A program made the position numbers and the translations under genes. Shown in pieces: positions 38,000-46,725 of a stretch of DNA of 64,000 bases. Source of the DNA: an uncultured Lachnospiraceae bacterium (lineage in GTDB: Bacteria; Bacillota; Clostridia; Lachnospirales; Lachnospiraceae); NCBI GenBank assembly GCA_902779395.1, contig CACZBK010000006.1, forward strand, positions 1-64,000, in the 5' to 3' direction. Below the pieces are notes generated by a model, which was given only the letters and a program-made list of their open reading frames with translations, ran no database searches and was not told the DNA's origin. The number at the start of each line of letters is the position of its first letter. Position 1 is the first letter of the stretch.

Positions 38000-38595
38000 C
38001 TGTCCTTCTTTCCAACAAAACAGTTTTTGATCCCAAGTATGATCAGCTTTGACAGTTTTATCAGGCCCCTTGTTAACAGAGCGCTTATATTAAACATCAG
38101 TATCGTCAGGCCCAGCATAATAAAAGCGAGCCCTATCATAAATCCCCCTCCGGAAAAACTGCCGCCTGCAAAGAAAGGTACGGATAACAATAAGCTTCCC
38201 AGAGCAGCAACAGCAAAGGCCAGCACCACGGTAAACAATATGATCACAAGTGTCCAGATCACAATATAAAACGTTATTATAAGGGTAAATAATACGATTA
38301 TAAGCGGCAGCCATATCGGAAATGTCAATAATAACAGTATCAGCTTTCCGCTGCTTTTCTTTCCTCCCGGCATCACCTCTCCGGTAACAAGCCTTGAAAG
38401 CGGTATCTCGGACATGATCAGATCCACAACACTGTCCACAGTACCGATCTCATTAACCGCTTCTTCTTCAGTCATGCCATACGCCACTCTGGCATCGATC
38501 ATCTCGTCATAATATGCCAGGCGCGGCGCTATCTCTTCGGGTTTCAACCCGGTAAGCCTTCCCGCCAGCTCCCCGAGAAATTCCGCCTTATTCAT
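37996..38595 (-). CDS. DUF1700 membrane protein
   Basis: 199-residue protein. An N-terminal helical domain (1-75) with FLGELAGRLTGLKPEEI is typical of DUF1700, followed by two to three long hydrophobic segments. Normally the second gene of a padR-DUF1700-DUF4097 operon; here no padR gene precedes it, and a separate promoter lies directly upstream. Confidence 0.82.
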   Translation of the reverse strand: MNKAEFLGELAGRLTGLKPEEIAPRLAYYDEMIDARVAYGMTEEEAVNEIGTVDSVVDLIMSEIPLSRLVTGEVMPGGKKSSGKLILLLLTFPIWLPLIIVLFTLIITFYIVIWTLVIILFTVVLAFAVAALGSLLLSVPFFAGGSFSGGGFMIGLAFIMLGLTILMFNISALLTRGLIKLSKLIILGIKNCFVGKKDR

Positions 38596-38647
38596 GCTTA
38601 AACTCCAAAATAATGCATAATATCATCTTCAGTAAACAATATTATTT

Positions 38648-38676
38648 ATTATACCTTTTACGGCTATCAAGGTCAA
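38648..38676 (-). promoter_or_regulatory. Promoter of the DUF1700-DUF4097 operon
   Basis: Minus strand -35 TTGACC (38671-38676), exact 17-base spacer, -10 TATAAT (38648-38653), about 50 bases before the ATG. Confidence 0.7.
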
Positions 38677-38698
38677 TCACGCCTTAGGCCCTGTGCAT

Positions 38699-38740
38699 AA
38701 AAAGATCCCGGTGCAACACTCTCTTTACACCGGGATCTTT
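38699..38740 (-). terminator. Terminator of the sugar ABC operon
   Basis: Thirteen-base perfect stem, 38701-38713 with 38728-38740, followed leftward by TTTAT. It lies 31 bases beyond the solute-binding protein stop. Confidence 0.85.
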
Positions 38741-38771
38741 GATCTCAATACTTATCCTTTATTATAGCGGA

Positions 38772-40493
38772 TCATTCAAGGGTAACCTTATCTCCGTAAA
38801 GCTTCTCCCATGCAGCGGTACGCTCGTCGATGATATCCTGTCCACCTGAGGTGAGGTAATCATTCATAAGCTCATCCCACTTAGCATCGAACTCTTCGGG
38901 CTTGCAGGAAAGAACGGTATCATAAAGAACGTTTCTCTTAGAGTTAAGAGCTTCGCCCATACCTGTCTCTGCTTCAATGGTAGTGATCTTGGAGTTCTTA
39001 GCAGGTTTCTTGCCGTTGTTAGCTACATCATTAGCCTTCTTAACATCCTCGGGATCGCAGGGAGGATAGTTATTGTACATAGACTTAAGTGTAAGCTCGG
39101 GAGTTGAAAGATTAAGTCCGTTACATGTAATGGTCATATCAATGTTCTGACCGGAGTTCATTATAGGATCGCCGGTTGCAGTCATGAAGGAATATGAACC
39201 GTCAGCGTTAACTGTATGTGTAACACCTTCGTCACCGCACTGCAGATACTCGATATGTACGGGATCAGAGATCCAGTCAAGGTAAAGCAGAGAAGCAAGA
39301 GGCTCGTCATTGGTGGTAGGGAAGAATATCTTTCTGTCACCTGCCGTTGAATCGCAGTACTTGATATACTCGCCGTTAGAAGCTTCGAAGCAGTCAACTG
39401 CTACGAACTTCGCATCTTCACCTACAAGTCTCTTAAGGTTAGCGTTGATGGAATCCTCACCGCCACGGAAAGGATAATCCCAGTTATGCATGAATGCGCC
39501 AACATAACCTGCCTTCATATTATCGTCTTCTACGGTATCACCGTCATGAAGAACGAATTCATCCCACATAAGGCCTTCGTTGTACCATCCGTTAAGGATC
39601 TTAAGAGCATCCTTGGTTCCGTTCTCTGTAAGCTTTCTGTCATCAAATCCGTTTACATAGAGCTCTTTATCAGAGATGTTAGGGTCAATCTTTGACTCTA
39701 TAAGAAGAGCAGCTCTCCAGCCTACGTCAACTGAGCATGAGAAAGGAACGATCTTATCAGCATCAGCTCCAAGCAGAGTGCTTGCATTGTCCTTGAATGC
39801 TACAAGCATATCATGGAACTCTTCGGTAGTGGTAGGCTCTGCAAGGCCTAAAGTATCAAGCCAGTCCTTACGAACATAGGTAACGATACGGTTGTTGTTA
39901 GCACGCTTTCCTTCGATAGCCCAGAGGGTTCCGTCGGTAACGCTCTTATCCCAATACATATTGGTGGTTCCAAGCCAGTCCCAGAGATGAGGGATATCAT
40001 TCTTATTATCAACTACCAGATTCTGAAGATCCAGAACACCGCCCATGTCTGCATAAGTCTGGATGGTAGGATAAGAATAGGTTAAGCAGATATCAGGAGC
40101 TGTACCTGCAGCAAGCAGGTTGTTGATCTCATCAACCTCAGTCCAACGGGGAACTGATACGAACTCAACTTCTACATTGTGATCTTCCAGCATACCCTTC
40201 TTGATATAGTCAGTATACATGTTGTTGGTGGGATCTGTTCCACCGTCATTTCCACGGTCATAAACTTCTACAGTGATCTTTCTGGTCTCGGCAAATTTGC
40301 CGTTCTCCAGTTCAGCTGCATTTCCGCCTTCGATCTCATTATGATCACCCTCATAGGTGTCCTGTGTTACAGGTGTTTCAGGATCGGGTGTGCCTACGCC
40401 TGTGGGCTCTGCATCACCGCCTGAACTTGTACAGGCTGCCATAGACATTACCATTGTGCCTGCGAGAATGATTGATATGATTCTCTTTTTCAT
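38772..40493 (-). CDS. Sugar ABC transporter solute-binding lipoprotein
   Basis: 573-residue extracellular binding protein of the LplA/YtcQ type, longer than MalE-type receptors. Signal peptide MKKRIISIILAG with lipobox SMAAC (Cys near residue 21). The mature part includes the periplasmic-binding pattern (WTEVDEINNLLAAGTAPDI). The frame extends to 40547, but AAGGAGG before the ATG at 40493 sets the start. Last gene of an operon gntR-permease-permease-receptor. The substrate is probably an oligosaccharide or uronide. Confidence 0.9.
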   Translation of the reverse strand: MKKRIISIILAGTMVMSMAACTSSGGDAEPTGVGTPDPETPVTQDTYEGDHNEIEGGNAAELENGKFAETRKITVEVYDRGNDGGTDPTNNMYTDYIKKGMLEDHNVEVEFVSVPRWTEVDEINNLLAAGTAPDICLTYSYPTIQTYADMGGVLDLQNLVVDNKNDIPHLWDWLGTTNMYWDKSVTDGTLWAIEGKRANNNRIVTYVRKDWLDTLGLAEPTTTEEFHDMLVAFKDNASTLLGADADKIVPFSCSVDVGWRAALLIESKIDPNISDKELYVNGFDDRKLTENGTKDALKILNGWYNEGLMWDEFVLHDGDTVEDDNMKAGYVGAFMHNWDYPFRGGEDSINANLKRLVGEDAKFVAVDCFEASNGEYIKYCDSTAGDRKIFFPTTNDEPLASLLYLDWISDPVHIEYLQCGDEGVTHTVNADGSYSFMTATGDPIMNSGQNIDMTITCNGLNLSTPELTLKSMYNNYPPCDPEDVKKANDVANNGKKPAKNSKITTIEAETGMGEALNSKRNVLYDTVLSCKPEEFDAKWDELMNDYLTSGGQDIIDERTAAWEKLYGDKVTLE

Positions 40494-40551
40494 TTCTTCC
40501 TCCTTATTTGTTTTATATATTTGCGGCGATAAATCGCCAAAAAACACCTTA

Positions 40552-41451
40552 TTATTCCTTCACTGCACCAAGTGTAACGCCCTGAATAAAGTACTTCTGC
40601 AATCCGGGATAGATGCACAGGATGGGGATAGTTGAAAACATGACTATCGCGGCCTTTAATGACTCCTGAAGACCGGGCTGCGAGAAGCCTTCCTGTGTTG
40701 CCACTTCAACCTGATTGATATTATTCAGGATATTGTACAGAAGGAGCTGAAGAGGATAAAAATCTTTGTTCTTCATGTACATAAGAGCATCTGAATATCC
40801 GTTCCATCTTCCTACCGCGTAGAAAAGTGCCAGTGTTGCAAGAACAGGTTTGGAAAGAGGTATATAGATCTTCAAAAGTATGGTGAAATAACTTGCTCCG
40901 TCCATCTCTGCCGACTCCCTTAAGGATTCAGGCACTCCATAGAAGAAGCTTCGTAAGATTATCATATTATATACGCTCAGACACCCGGGAATGATAAGTA
41001 CCAGCGGATTATCCAGCAGGTGAAGTCTCTGCATAAGCAGGTAATTAGGGATGGTACCTGCATTAAAGAACATTGTTACGGTTATAAAGACATTTATGAG
41101 TTTTCTTCCCTTTAACTGTGAAAAGATAAGAGGGAATGCGCAAAGCGTACTCATGGCAAGGCTCAATAAAGTACAGATAAGGGTGAGCAGTGCAGTCCAG
41201 CCGAAAGCTTTAATGTACTTTGCATCCTTAAGTACTGTAGTATACGCATCAAAATTCAATCCCTTAGGCCACAGATATACTTCATGCTTTACAAGATAAT
41301 CCGTGCCGGAAAGTGATCTTGCAAGAAGGTTTATCATGGGCAGGAGACATATCAGTGCAATGATCACACATACAAATACTATTACCCAGTCTCCTATCTT
41401 CGTTTTAAACGAATGTATCTCTCTGCTTGTTTCTTCTACTTCTTTACTCAT
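40552..41451 (-). CDS. Sugar ABC permease (LplC-type)
   Basis: 299-residue permease with six helices. The EAA loop that docks the ATPase reads ESAEMDGASYFTILLKIYIP. The frame opens at a TTG, but GGAGG nine bases before the ATG at 41451 is the better start. The transporter ATPase (MsmK-like) is not in the window; this family normally shares one encoded elsewhere. Confidence 0.9.
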   Translation of the reverse strand: MSKEVEETSREIHSFKTKIGDWVIVFVCVIIALICLLPMINLLARSLSGTDYLVKHEVYLWPKGLNFDAYTTVLKDAKYIKAFGWTALLTLICTLLSLAMSTLCAFPLIFSQLKGRKLINVFITVTMFFNAGTIPNYLLMQRLHLLDNPLVLIIPGCLSVYNMIILRSFFYGVPESLRESAEMDGASYFTILLKIYIPLSKPVLATLALFYAVGRWNGYSDALMYMKNKDFYPLQLLLYNILNNINQVEVATQEGFSQPGLQESLKAAIVMFSTIPILCIYPGLQKYFIQGVTLGAVKE

Positions 41452-41464
41452 GACACACAACCTC

Positions 41465-42430
41465 CTACATTATTCCGCGCTCGCCCATCTTACGTGAGAA
41501 CCAGTTGGCAAGCACTAAGAATATTACATTAACGATAGACTGGAACAGACCGACTGCAGTGGTAAGTGAGAACTGCAGTCCCTTGATACCGTTTTTATAC
41601 ACGAAGGTCGATATAACTTCTGCGTTCTGAAGAACCAGGTTGTTCTGTAGTGCGAAAGGTCTGTCAAAGTTTGAACCCAGTATATTACCTAAAGCAAGGA
41701 TCAAAAGCACTATGATGGTAGGTCTTATACCCGGGAGTGTTATATGCCACATCTTCTGCCACCTGTTCGCTCCGTCAACCGAAGCAGCTTCATAAAGTTC
41801 AGGAGAGATACCCGATATCGCCGCCAGATATATGATGGAGTTCCATCCGAACGATTGCCATACTCCCAGTCCTATATACGTTTTTACCCAGTTATTCCCA
41901 TCATCAAGGAAATGAACAGCGGGAAGTCCCAGCTTCTGGATAAACATGTTTACCAGACCGCTTGAAGGTGTAAAGAGCTGAAGTGCAAGTCCGTAGATGA
42001 TGACCCATGAAAGGAAGTGGGGCATGTAAGCTATGGTCTGTACCGACTTTTTAAAGAACTTGAAACGCAGCTCATTTAAAAGAAGTGCAAATATGATAGG
42101 TACAGGGAATCCGATGATTATGTCCAGCAGATTCAGAGTAATGGTATTTCTGAGCGCATAGATGAAATCCTTATTCCTGAATGCTTTGATAAAATGCTCA
42201 AATCCGTAATTCTTAGCCCAGGGCATCTCTGCAACGCTTTGTACGATACTGTATTTCTTAAATGCGATCAGTACATAGTACATAGGGCTGTATTTAAATA
42301 CTGCAAGATATATCAGGGGAAGGAGCAGCAGAAGATACAGCTGCCAGTACTTCCTCAAATACAGGCCGATATCTCTCGTCGGCCCCTTTTTCCTCGTTTC
42401 CAGTGTTTCTGTTCGATTTACCTTGATCAT
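41465..42430 (-). CDS. Sugar ABC permease (LplB-type)
   Basis: 321-residue permease with six helices and an EAA loop YEAASVDGANRWQKMWHITLP. AAGGAG precedes the ATG and lies in the ten-base gap after the gntR stop, so regulator and transporter are on one transcript. Pairs with the following permease to form the channel. Confidence 0.9.
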   Translation of the reverse strand: MIKVNRTETLETRKKGPTRDIGLYLRKYWQLYLLLLLPLIYLAVFKYSPMYYVLIAFKKYSIVQSVAEMPWAKNYGFEHFIKAFRNKDFIYALRNTITLNLLDIIIGFPVPIIFALLLNELRFKFFKKSVQTIAYMPHFLSWVIIYGLALQLFTPSSGLVNMFIQKLGLPAVHFLDDGNNWVKTYIGLGVWQSFGWNSIIYLAAISGISPELYEAASVDGANRWQKMWHITLPGIRPTIIVLLILALGNILGSNFDRPFALQNNLVLQNAEVISTFVYKNGIKGLQFSLTTAVGLFQSIVNVIFLVLANWFSRKMGERGIM

Positions 42431-42440
42431 ATCGGTCTCC

Positions 42441-43118
42441 TTATGATTTAAAATATTCAGGTCTCTGATTTCTTATCTCTTTTTCATCGATCTGATATCT
42501 GTTTAAATGCTTATTAACCAGCTCAGCTGCAGTTTTTTTATCCCCAGCTTTCAGAGCCTCAAGCATATTCCGGTGATCGCCTACCACCTTAAAGTCTTTC
42601 ACCGTTTCCACCGACAGATTACGCACCCTGTCAAAGTGGATCATAAGCGTAGAGTGGATCTCGTATATAATATCTTTCTTCGCTATCTCATATATATCCT
42701 TATGGAACTGATTATCAAGATCGAATATCTTCTCCGTCATACCCTTGGAAAGATAAAACTCCTGAAGCGAAACATTATCCTCCAGCAGAGCTATGCCTTT
42801 TTCATCGATCTCATCACAGGCAGCCTCTATAACCGCCGTATCGGTGATCCTTCTTAAAAATCTGGCTTCATCAACCATCTTAGGATCGATAAGTGATATG
42901 AAGCTTCCTCTTTGCGGATAGATCTCGATCAGATATGCCTTACTCAGTTCTATTATCGCTTCCCTGATAGGTGTACGTGAGATCCCAAGTTCCGTTGCAA
43001 GCTCATTTTCCGATATTACCGTTCCGGGCTTGAGTTCAAGGGAGATGATGTTTTCCTTAAGAACCCTCAGCGCGAAATCCCTGGCACTCTCACGAGCCAG
43101 TTTTCTATGTATTTTCAT
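42441..43118 (-). CDS. GntR-family regulator (FadR/FCD subfamily)
   Basis: 225-residue repressor. The N-terminal winged helix (about 10-75) has LATELGISRTPIREAI; the C-terminal all-helical FCD domain (about 85-215) carries the metal-coordinating Asp and His positions (DNQFHKDIY, then DHRNMLEAL). It heads the sugar transporter operon. FCD regulators typically sense organic or sugar acids, which hints at a uronide-type substrate. A GGGTGGG ribosome site precedes the ATG. A palindromic operator lies upstream. Confidence 0.9.
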   Translation of the reverse strand: MKIHRKLARESARDFALRVLKENIISLELKPGTVISENELATELGISRTPIREAIIELSKAYLIEIYPQRGSFISLIDPKMVDEARFLRRITDTAVIEAACDEIDEKGIALLEDNVSLQEFYLSKGMTEKIFDLDNQFHKDIYEIAKKDIIYEIHSTLMIHFDRVRNLSVETVKDFKVVGDHRNMLEALKAGDKKTAAELVNKHLNRYQIDEKEIRNQRPEYFKS

Positions 43119-43153
43119 CCCACCCTCTCTGTTGCAATGTTAACAACTCAGCA

Positions 43154-43185
43154 GATACACTTGTACACTTGTATACAAGTGTATC
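43154..43185 (-). promoter_or_regulatory. Operator candidate for the GntR regulator
   Basis: An 18-base perfect palindrome (43165-43182, core TTGTATACAA) with a third half-site ACTTGTA immediately outside, so that 43154-43165 also pairs with 43174-43185. The core fits the TNGTNNACNA form seen for FCD-type GntR proteins. It lies 36 bases before the gntR start, indicating autorepression. Confidence 0.75.
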
Positions 43186-43202
43186 TGTCCAAAGATTAAC
43201 AG

Positions 43203-43230
43203 AAAACCCTACGCTTGTAAAGAGGGTTTT
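43203..43230. terminator. Terminator of the MFS transporter gene
   Basis: Stem 43203-43210 with 43223-43230, flanked by T-rich sequence on both strands, directly beside the MFS stop codon and before the gntR promoter region. Confidence 0.6.
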
Positions 43231-44445
43231 TTAATTTTTTATCTCTTTATGGTGTGGAAGTGAATTCATGGCGATAAAAGCGATTATCGCACCTGCTGCG
43301 CATACGATGCTTCCTGTCATGAGCATTGTACGTATATTTGAGTGATCCAGGATAATACCGCTTATAAGATTCGAGAAAACTCCTCCTATGGTTATCGCGC
43401 TGGTGATAAAGGCCTGTCCTTTTACCTGATCAAGTTCCTCCATAGTCTTGCTGACATAATAGGCACCTGCCGGTATGAACACTGCATATGCAAATATCTG
43501 AAATGACTGGCTGAGATACATCTGGGGCATGCTCTTTGCAAATACAAGTATAAGAGTCTTCACTAAAAAAGCCACCCCGGAGAAGACTAAAAGCTTATCA
43601 GCCGATATTTTTTTCAGGACCAGACCAATAAGAGCCATGACCGGAAGCTCCAGAATAGCCTGAAGGAAATTGGCATATCCAAGCTCGGTCTCCTTTCCTC
43701 CAAGTTCCCTTATTATCTGTATCATGAAATCATTTATCATATTATGCGCAAAAAAGAAACAGACCGTAGCCAGCAGGAAAACCGCAAACGCCGGATAGGT
43801 ACGGACAAATCCGGAAAATGTATTATGAGCCGTCCCCTTATTCTTTACCACAGATACAGCCCCGGCTGCTTCACTTTTCTTTTTATTGAATGTAAAGATT
43901 ATTGCGGCAGAAACAAGCATTGCCGCCAGATTGACCCATAAAAGCACCGATACCCCGGATCTTTCAACTATCCCTCCTATAAACATGGATGTAACGGCAA
44001 AGCTTGCCGATCCCAATCCGCGTGCCAGCCCATAAAAAATATCGTATCCGGCTTTCTGATATTCGAAACACAACGCAGTCATTACCGGCTGATAGGCAAA
44101 CTGGATCATATATATCAATGCATACACAGCAAATATGACTGCCTTATTTCCCGGAACGAACATCAATACCAGCGAACCGGTAAATATGATGATCACGGAA
44201 ATAAGAATAAAACGCTTGTTTGACAAAAAACCCTGCCTGTCGATCACAGCAGCTATCAGCGGCTGAAAAAGGGCAGATACGATATTGGCAACCGCGAGCA
44301 GTATCCCCACCTCGGTGTTGCTGAAACCATTTGCCAGCAGATAAACTGCAGCATAAGCATGTATCGTGCAGAATGCGACAAAATATGCCACATTGAGCAA
44401 AGTATACTTTATTGTCCAGATACTCCCCGTCTTTTTTTCTTTCAT
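43231..44445 (-). CDS. MFS transporter
   Basis: 404-residue permease with twelve predicted helices, of the MFS_1-like/oligosaccharide:H+ symporter type. Early motifs are GFSNTEVGILLAVANIVSALFQPLIAAVIDRQG (a loop 2-3 signature with Asp and Arg). GGGAGG lies before the ATG. It may import a sugar; adjacency to a sugar ABC operon is the only context, and a terminator separates them. Confidence 0.8.
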   Translation of the reverse strand: MKEKKTGSIWTIKYTLLNVAYFVAFCTIHAYAAVYLLANGFSNTEVGILLAVANIVSALFQPLIAAVIDRQGFLSNKRFILISVIIIFTGSLVLMFVPGNKAVIFAVYALIYMIQFAYQPVMTALCFEYQKAGYDIFYGLARGLGSASFAVTSMFIGGIVERSGVSVLLWVNLAAMLVSAAIIFTFNKKKSEAAGAVSVVKNKGTAHNTFSGFVRTYPAFAVFLLATVCFFFAHNMINDFMIQIIRELGGKETELGYANFLQAILELPVMALIGLVLKKISADKLLVFSGVAFLVKTLILVFAKSMPQMYLSQSFQIFAYAVFIPAGAYYVSKTMEELDQVKGQAFITSAITIGGVFSNLISGIILDHSNIRTMLMTGSIVCAAGAIIAFIAMNSLPHHKEIKN

Positions 44446-44499
44446 GCAGCTTTCCTCCCGGGATCATACAAAAGTTCAGATATAGCAGGATATTTTATC

Positions 44500-46002
44500 C
44501 TATGCTTTATGGCCTCCTATAAAGCGGTTACGCTCGATGGTAGTCGCTCCCTCCATCAGATCCGTACCTTTGATGATCGCATTCCTTCCGAATTTGTCTT
44601 TTATCTTAAGAGTCGCCAGCTGCAATGCTTTTTCTTTCTTTAAAAGCATATCCTCTTCTTCATGCTGCTTTTTCAATGCTTCGTAATCAGTAAAAAGATC
44701 AAGCTGTTCATACTCTGTTTCATTCTCTTTTTCTGCCTCCCCCTCATTCATGATACGGCAGGCGCATACATTAACACGTCGTATCTTCAGTCCGGGATCG
44801 GTTATCCTTTTATACAGGCTGCTTATCGCATCTGTCATCAGGCGCGTGGAGGCAGTATAACACGGAAGATTTGCGGTACCGTGTGCATGTACCGGCGCCG
44901 GCCTGCCATAACGGTCTGCCCTGATCTCGCCCTTGAATCCGTCCGCAGTTTTCGGATCGGTAAAAGCCTCATAGTTTATGGTAAGTGTCAGCTGATCCGT
45001 AAGTACTGATTTCCGTACCAGATCCAGGGATAACAGCTCTGTCATTTCCTTTACGATGATCAGTCCTTCTTCATTATCATACGGTCTTGACAGCACCTGT
45101 CCGGACGAGAGGCTGTTAGTTACAGGTCTGAAACTCCTGATATCAGCTATGGTACAGGGTTCCCATCCCCATGCGTGATCTATAATAAGTTCCGCATTTA
45201 CGCCAAATATCTTATAAAGCTGCTTTTCCCCTATCTCGGAATATCTGGCCACATCGCCCATTGTTTCCAGTCCCAGACTGTAAAGCTTTTTTGCCGTCCC
45301 ACGGCCCACACGCCAGAAATCGGTTATGGGTTTATGACTCCACAGCTCCTCTCTGAACCTTCTCTCATCCAGCTCTGCTATACGCACACCATCCTTATCG
45401 GGAGATATGTGCTTGGCAACGATATCCATCGCAACCTTACATAAAAAAAGATTCGTACCAATACCGGCTGTTGCGGTTATCCCGGTCTCATCCATTATCT
45501 CGCGTATCATACGCCGCGCAAATTCATGTGCGTCGAGTCTGTATAATTCCAGATACCGCGAAGCATCTATAAACACCTCATCGCATGAGTAAACATGTAT
45601 GTCTTCGGGAGCAACGTATTTCAGATATATACTGTATATCCTGGTACTGTACTGCATATACAGTCCCATTCTGGGAGTAGCAGTTATATAATCCAGTTCA
45701 AGCGAAGGATCTTTGTTCAGTTCCGAAACCTTATATGAACTTCCCGAAAAAGAACCGCCGGCAGCCGCACCGCGCCTGAGTGCATTTATGTGCTTTACTT
45801 CCTGAACCACCTCAAAAAGTCTGGGCCGTCCCGGCAGTCCGAATGATTTCAATCCTGCCGATACTGCCAGACAAATTGTTTTTTCGGTACGTTCTTTATC
45901 TGCGACGACCAGATTGGTGTCTATTGGATCAAGTCCCCTCTCCACGCATTCTACCGAAGCATAGAACGATTTTAGATCTATAGCGATATAGACAGCTCCC
46001 AA
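44500..46002 (-). CDS. Y-family DNA polymerase (UmuC/ImuB-like)
   Basis: 500-residue translesion polymerase. Catalytic blocks are AIDLKSFYASVE (residues 7-18, first metal Asp) and SCDEVFID (second Asp-Glu pair). A helix-hairpin-helix region follows (THS-like HKPITDFWRVGRGTAKKL), then a little-finger domain. The charged C-terminal 90 residues (EKENETEYEQ onward) end in ERNRFIGGHKA; no clamp-binding motif was confirmed. The start is TTG, with AAGGAG eight bases upstream. It is longer than DinB (about 350-400) and fits the UmuC-type enzymes of Firmicutes. A macrodomain gene lies 45 bases upstream. Confidence 0.88.
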   Translation of the reverse strand: MGAVYIAIDLKSFYASVECVERGLDPIDTNLVVADKERTEKTICLAVSAGLKSFGLPGRPRLFEVVQEVKHINALRRGAAAGGSFSGSSYKVSELNKDPSLELDYITATPRMGLYMQYSTRIYSIYLKYVAPEDIHVYSCDEVFIDASRYLELYRLDAHEFARRMIREIMDETGITATAGIGTNLFLCKVAMDIVAKHISPDKDGVRIAELDERRFREELWSHKPITDFWRVGRGTAKKLYSLGLETMGDVARYSEIGEKQLYKIFGVNAELIIDHAWGWEPCTIADIRSFRPVTNSLSSGQVLSRPYDNEEGLIIVKEMTELLSLDLVRKSVLTDQLTLTINYEAFTDPKTADGFKGEIRADRYGRPAPVHAHGTANLPCYTASTRLMTDAISSLYKRITDPGLKIRRVNVCACRIMNEGEAEKENETEYEQLDLFTDYEALKKQHEEEDMLLKKEKALQLATLKIKDKFGRNAIIKGTDLMEGATTIERNRFIGGHKA

Positions 46003-46047
46003 ACTGTCCGCTCCTTTCGATATTGCCTCAGGTCCCGGATCCGGAGA

Positions 46048-46563
46048 TCATCTTTTCCCCCTGACCACCTGTTCATATATTTTATAATCGTCATTTGAAA
46101 AACATACGATATTCACCTGCATACCGTAATCTTTATGTGCATCAAGCCAGTTTACAACGGCCTTAACGGCTATAGTGGCCGCTTCAGGCTTGGGATAGCC
46201 ATATACCCCGGTTGATATACCGGGAAAGGCTATACTGTGTACATCATTTTCCGCAGCCAGATCCAGCGACCCGTAATAGCAGCTGTACAGCTCTGCCGCA
46301 TCCCTGCTGCTGCCTGTATATACGGGACCGACTGTATGAATGATATATTTAGCCGGCAGATCATATCCTCCGGTTATCTTAGCCTGTCCGGTCTCACAGC
46401 CGCCAAGTTTTTTACACTCTTCAAGAAGCTTCGGACCGGCTGCAGCATGTATCGCCCCGTCCACTCCACCGCCTCCGAGCAGAGTTTTATTTGCAGCATT
46501 CACTATGGCATCTACCTCAAGAGTAGTAATATCCGCAACCATGAATTTTATCTCGTTCTTCAT
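46048..46563 (-). CDS. Macrodomain ADP-ribose hydrolase
   Basis: 171-residue single macrodomain. It has the ADP-ribose pocket motifs AIVNAANKTLLGGGGVDGAIH and the phosphate loop PGISTGVYGYP. Members remove O-acetyl-ADP-ribose or reverse ADP-ribosylation of proteins and nucleic acids. A GTG just upstream is possible, but GGAGG seven bases before the ATG at 46563 is optimal. It is co-directional with the Y-family polymerase and probably in the same transcript, so a DNA-damage role is plausible. Confidence 0.9.
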   Translation of the reverse strand: MKNEIKFMVADITTLEVDAIVNAANKTLLGGGGVDGAIHAAAGPKLLEECKKLGGCETGQAKITGGYDLPAKYIIHTVGPVYTGSSRDAAELYSCYYGSLDLAAENDVHSIAFPGISTGVYGYPKPEAATIAVKAVVNWLDAHKDYGMQVNIVCFSNDDYKIYEQVVRGKR

Positions 46564-46725
46564 CACATATCCTCCGTTATATCTTCATATCTGAAATATG
46601 ATATTTAATTCTACAGCTGTGATATGCCGTGGTCAAGGAACTAATTTTTTAAGCTTTCTAAAAGCCTTGAAATATGGTACAATATTAAAGTTTTGTTAAC
46701 TGAATTATATATGAAAGGCCGTATC

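Noticed and set aside
42431-42441. A separate promoter for the sugar permeases
   Set aside because: Only ten bases separate gntR from the permease, filled by the ribosome site.
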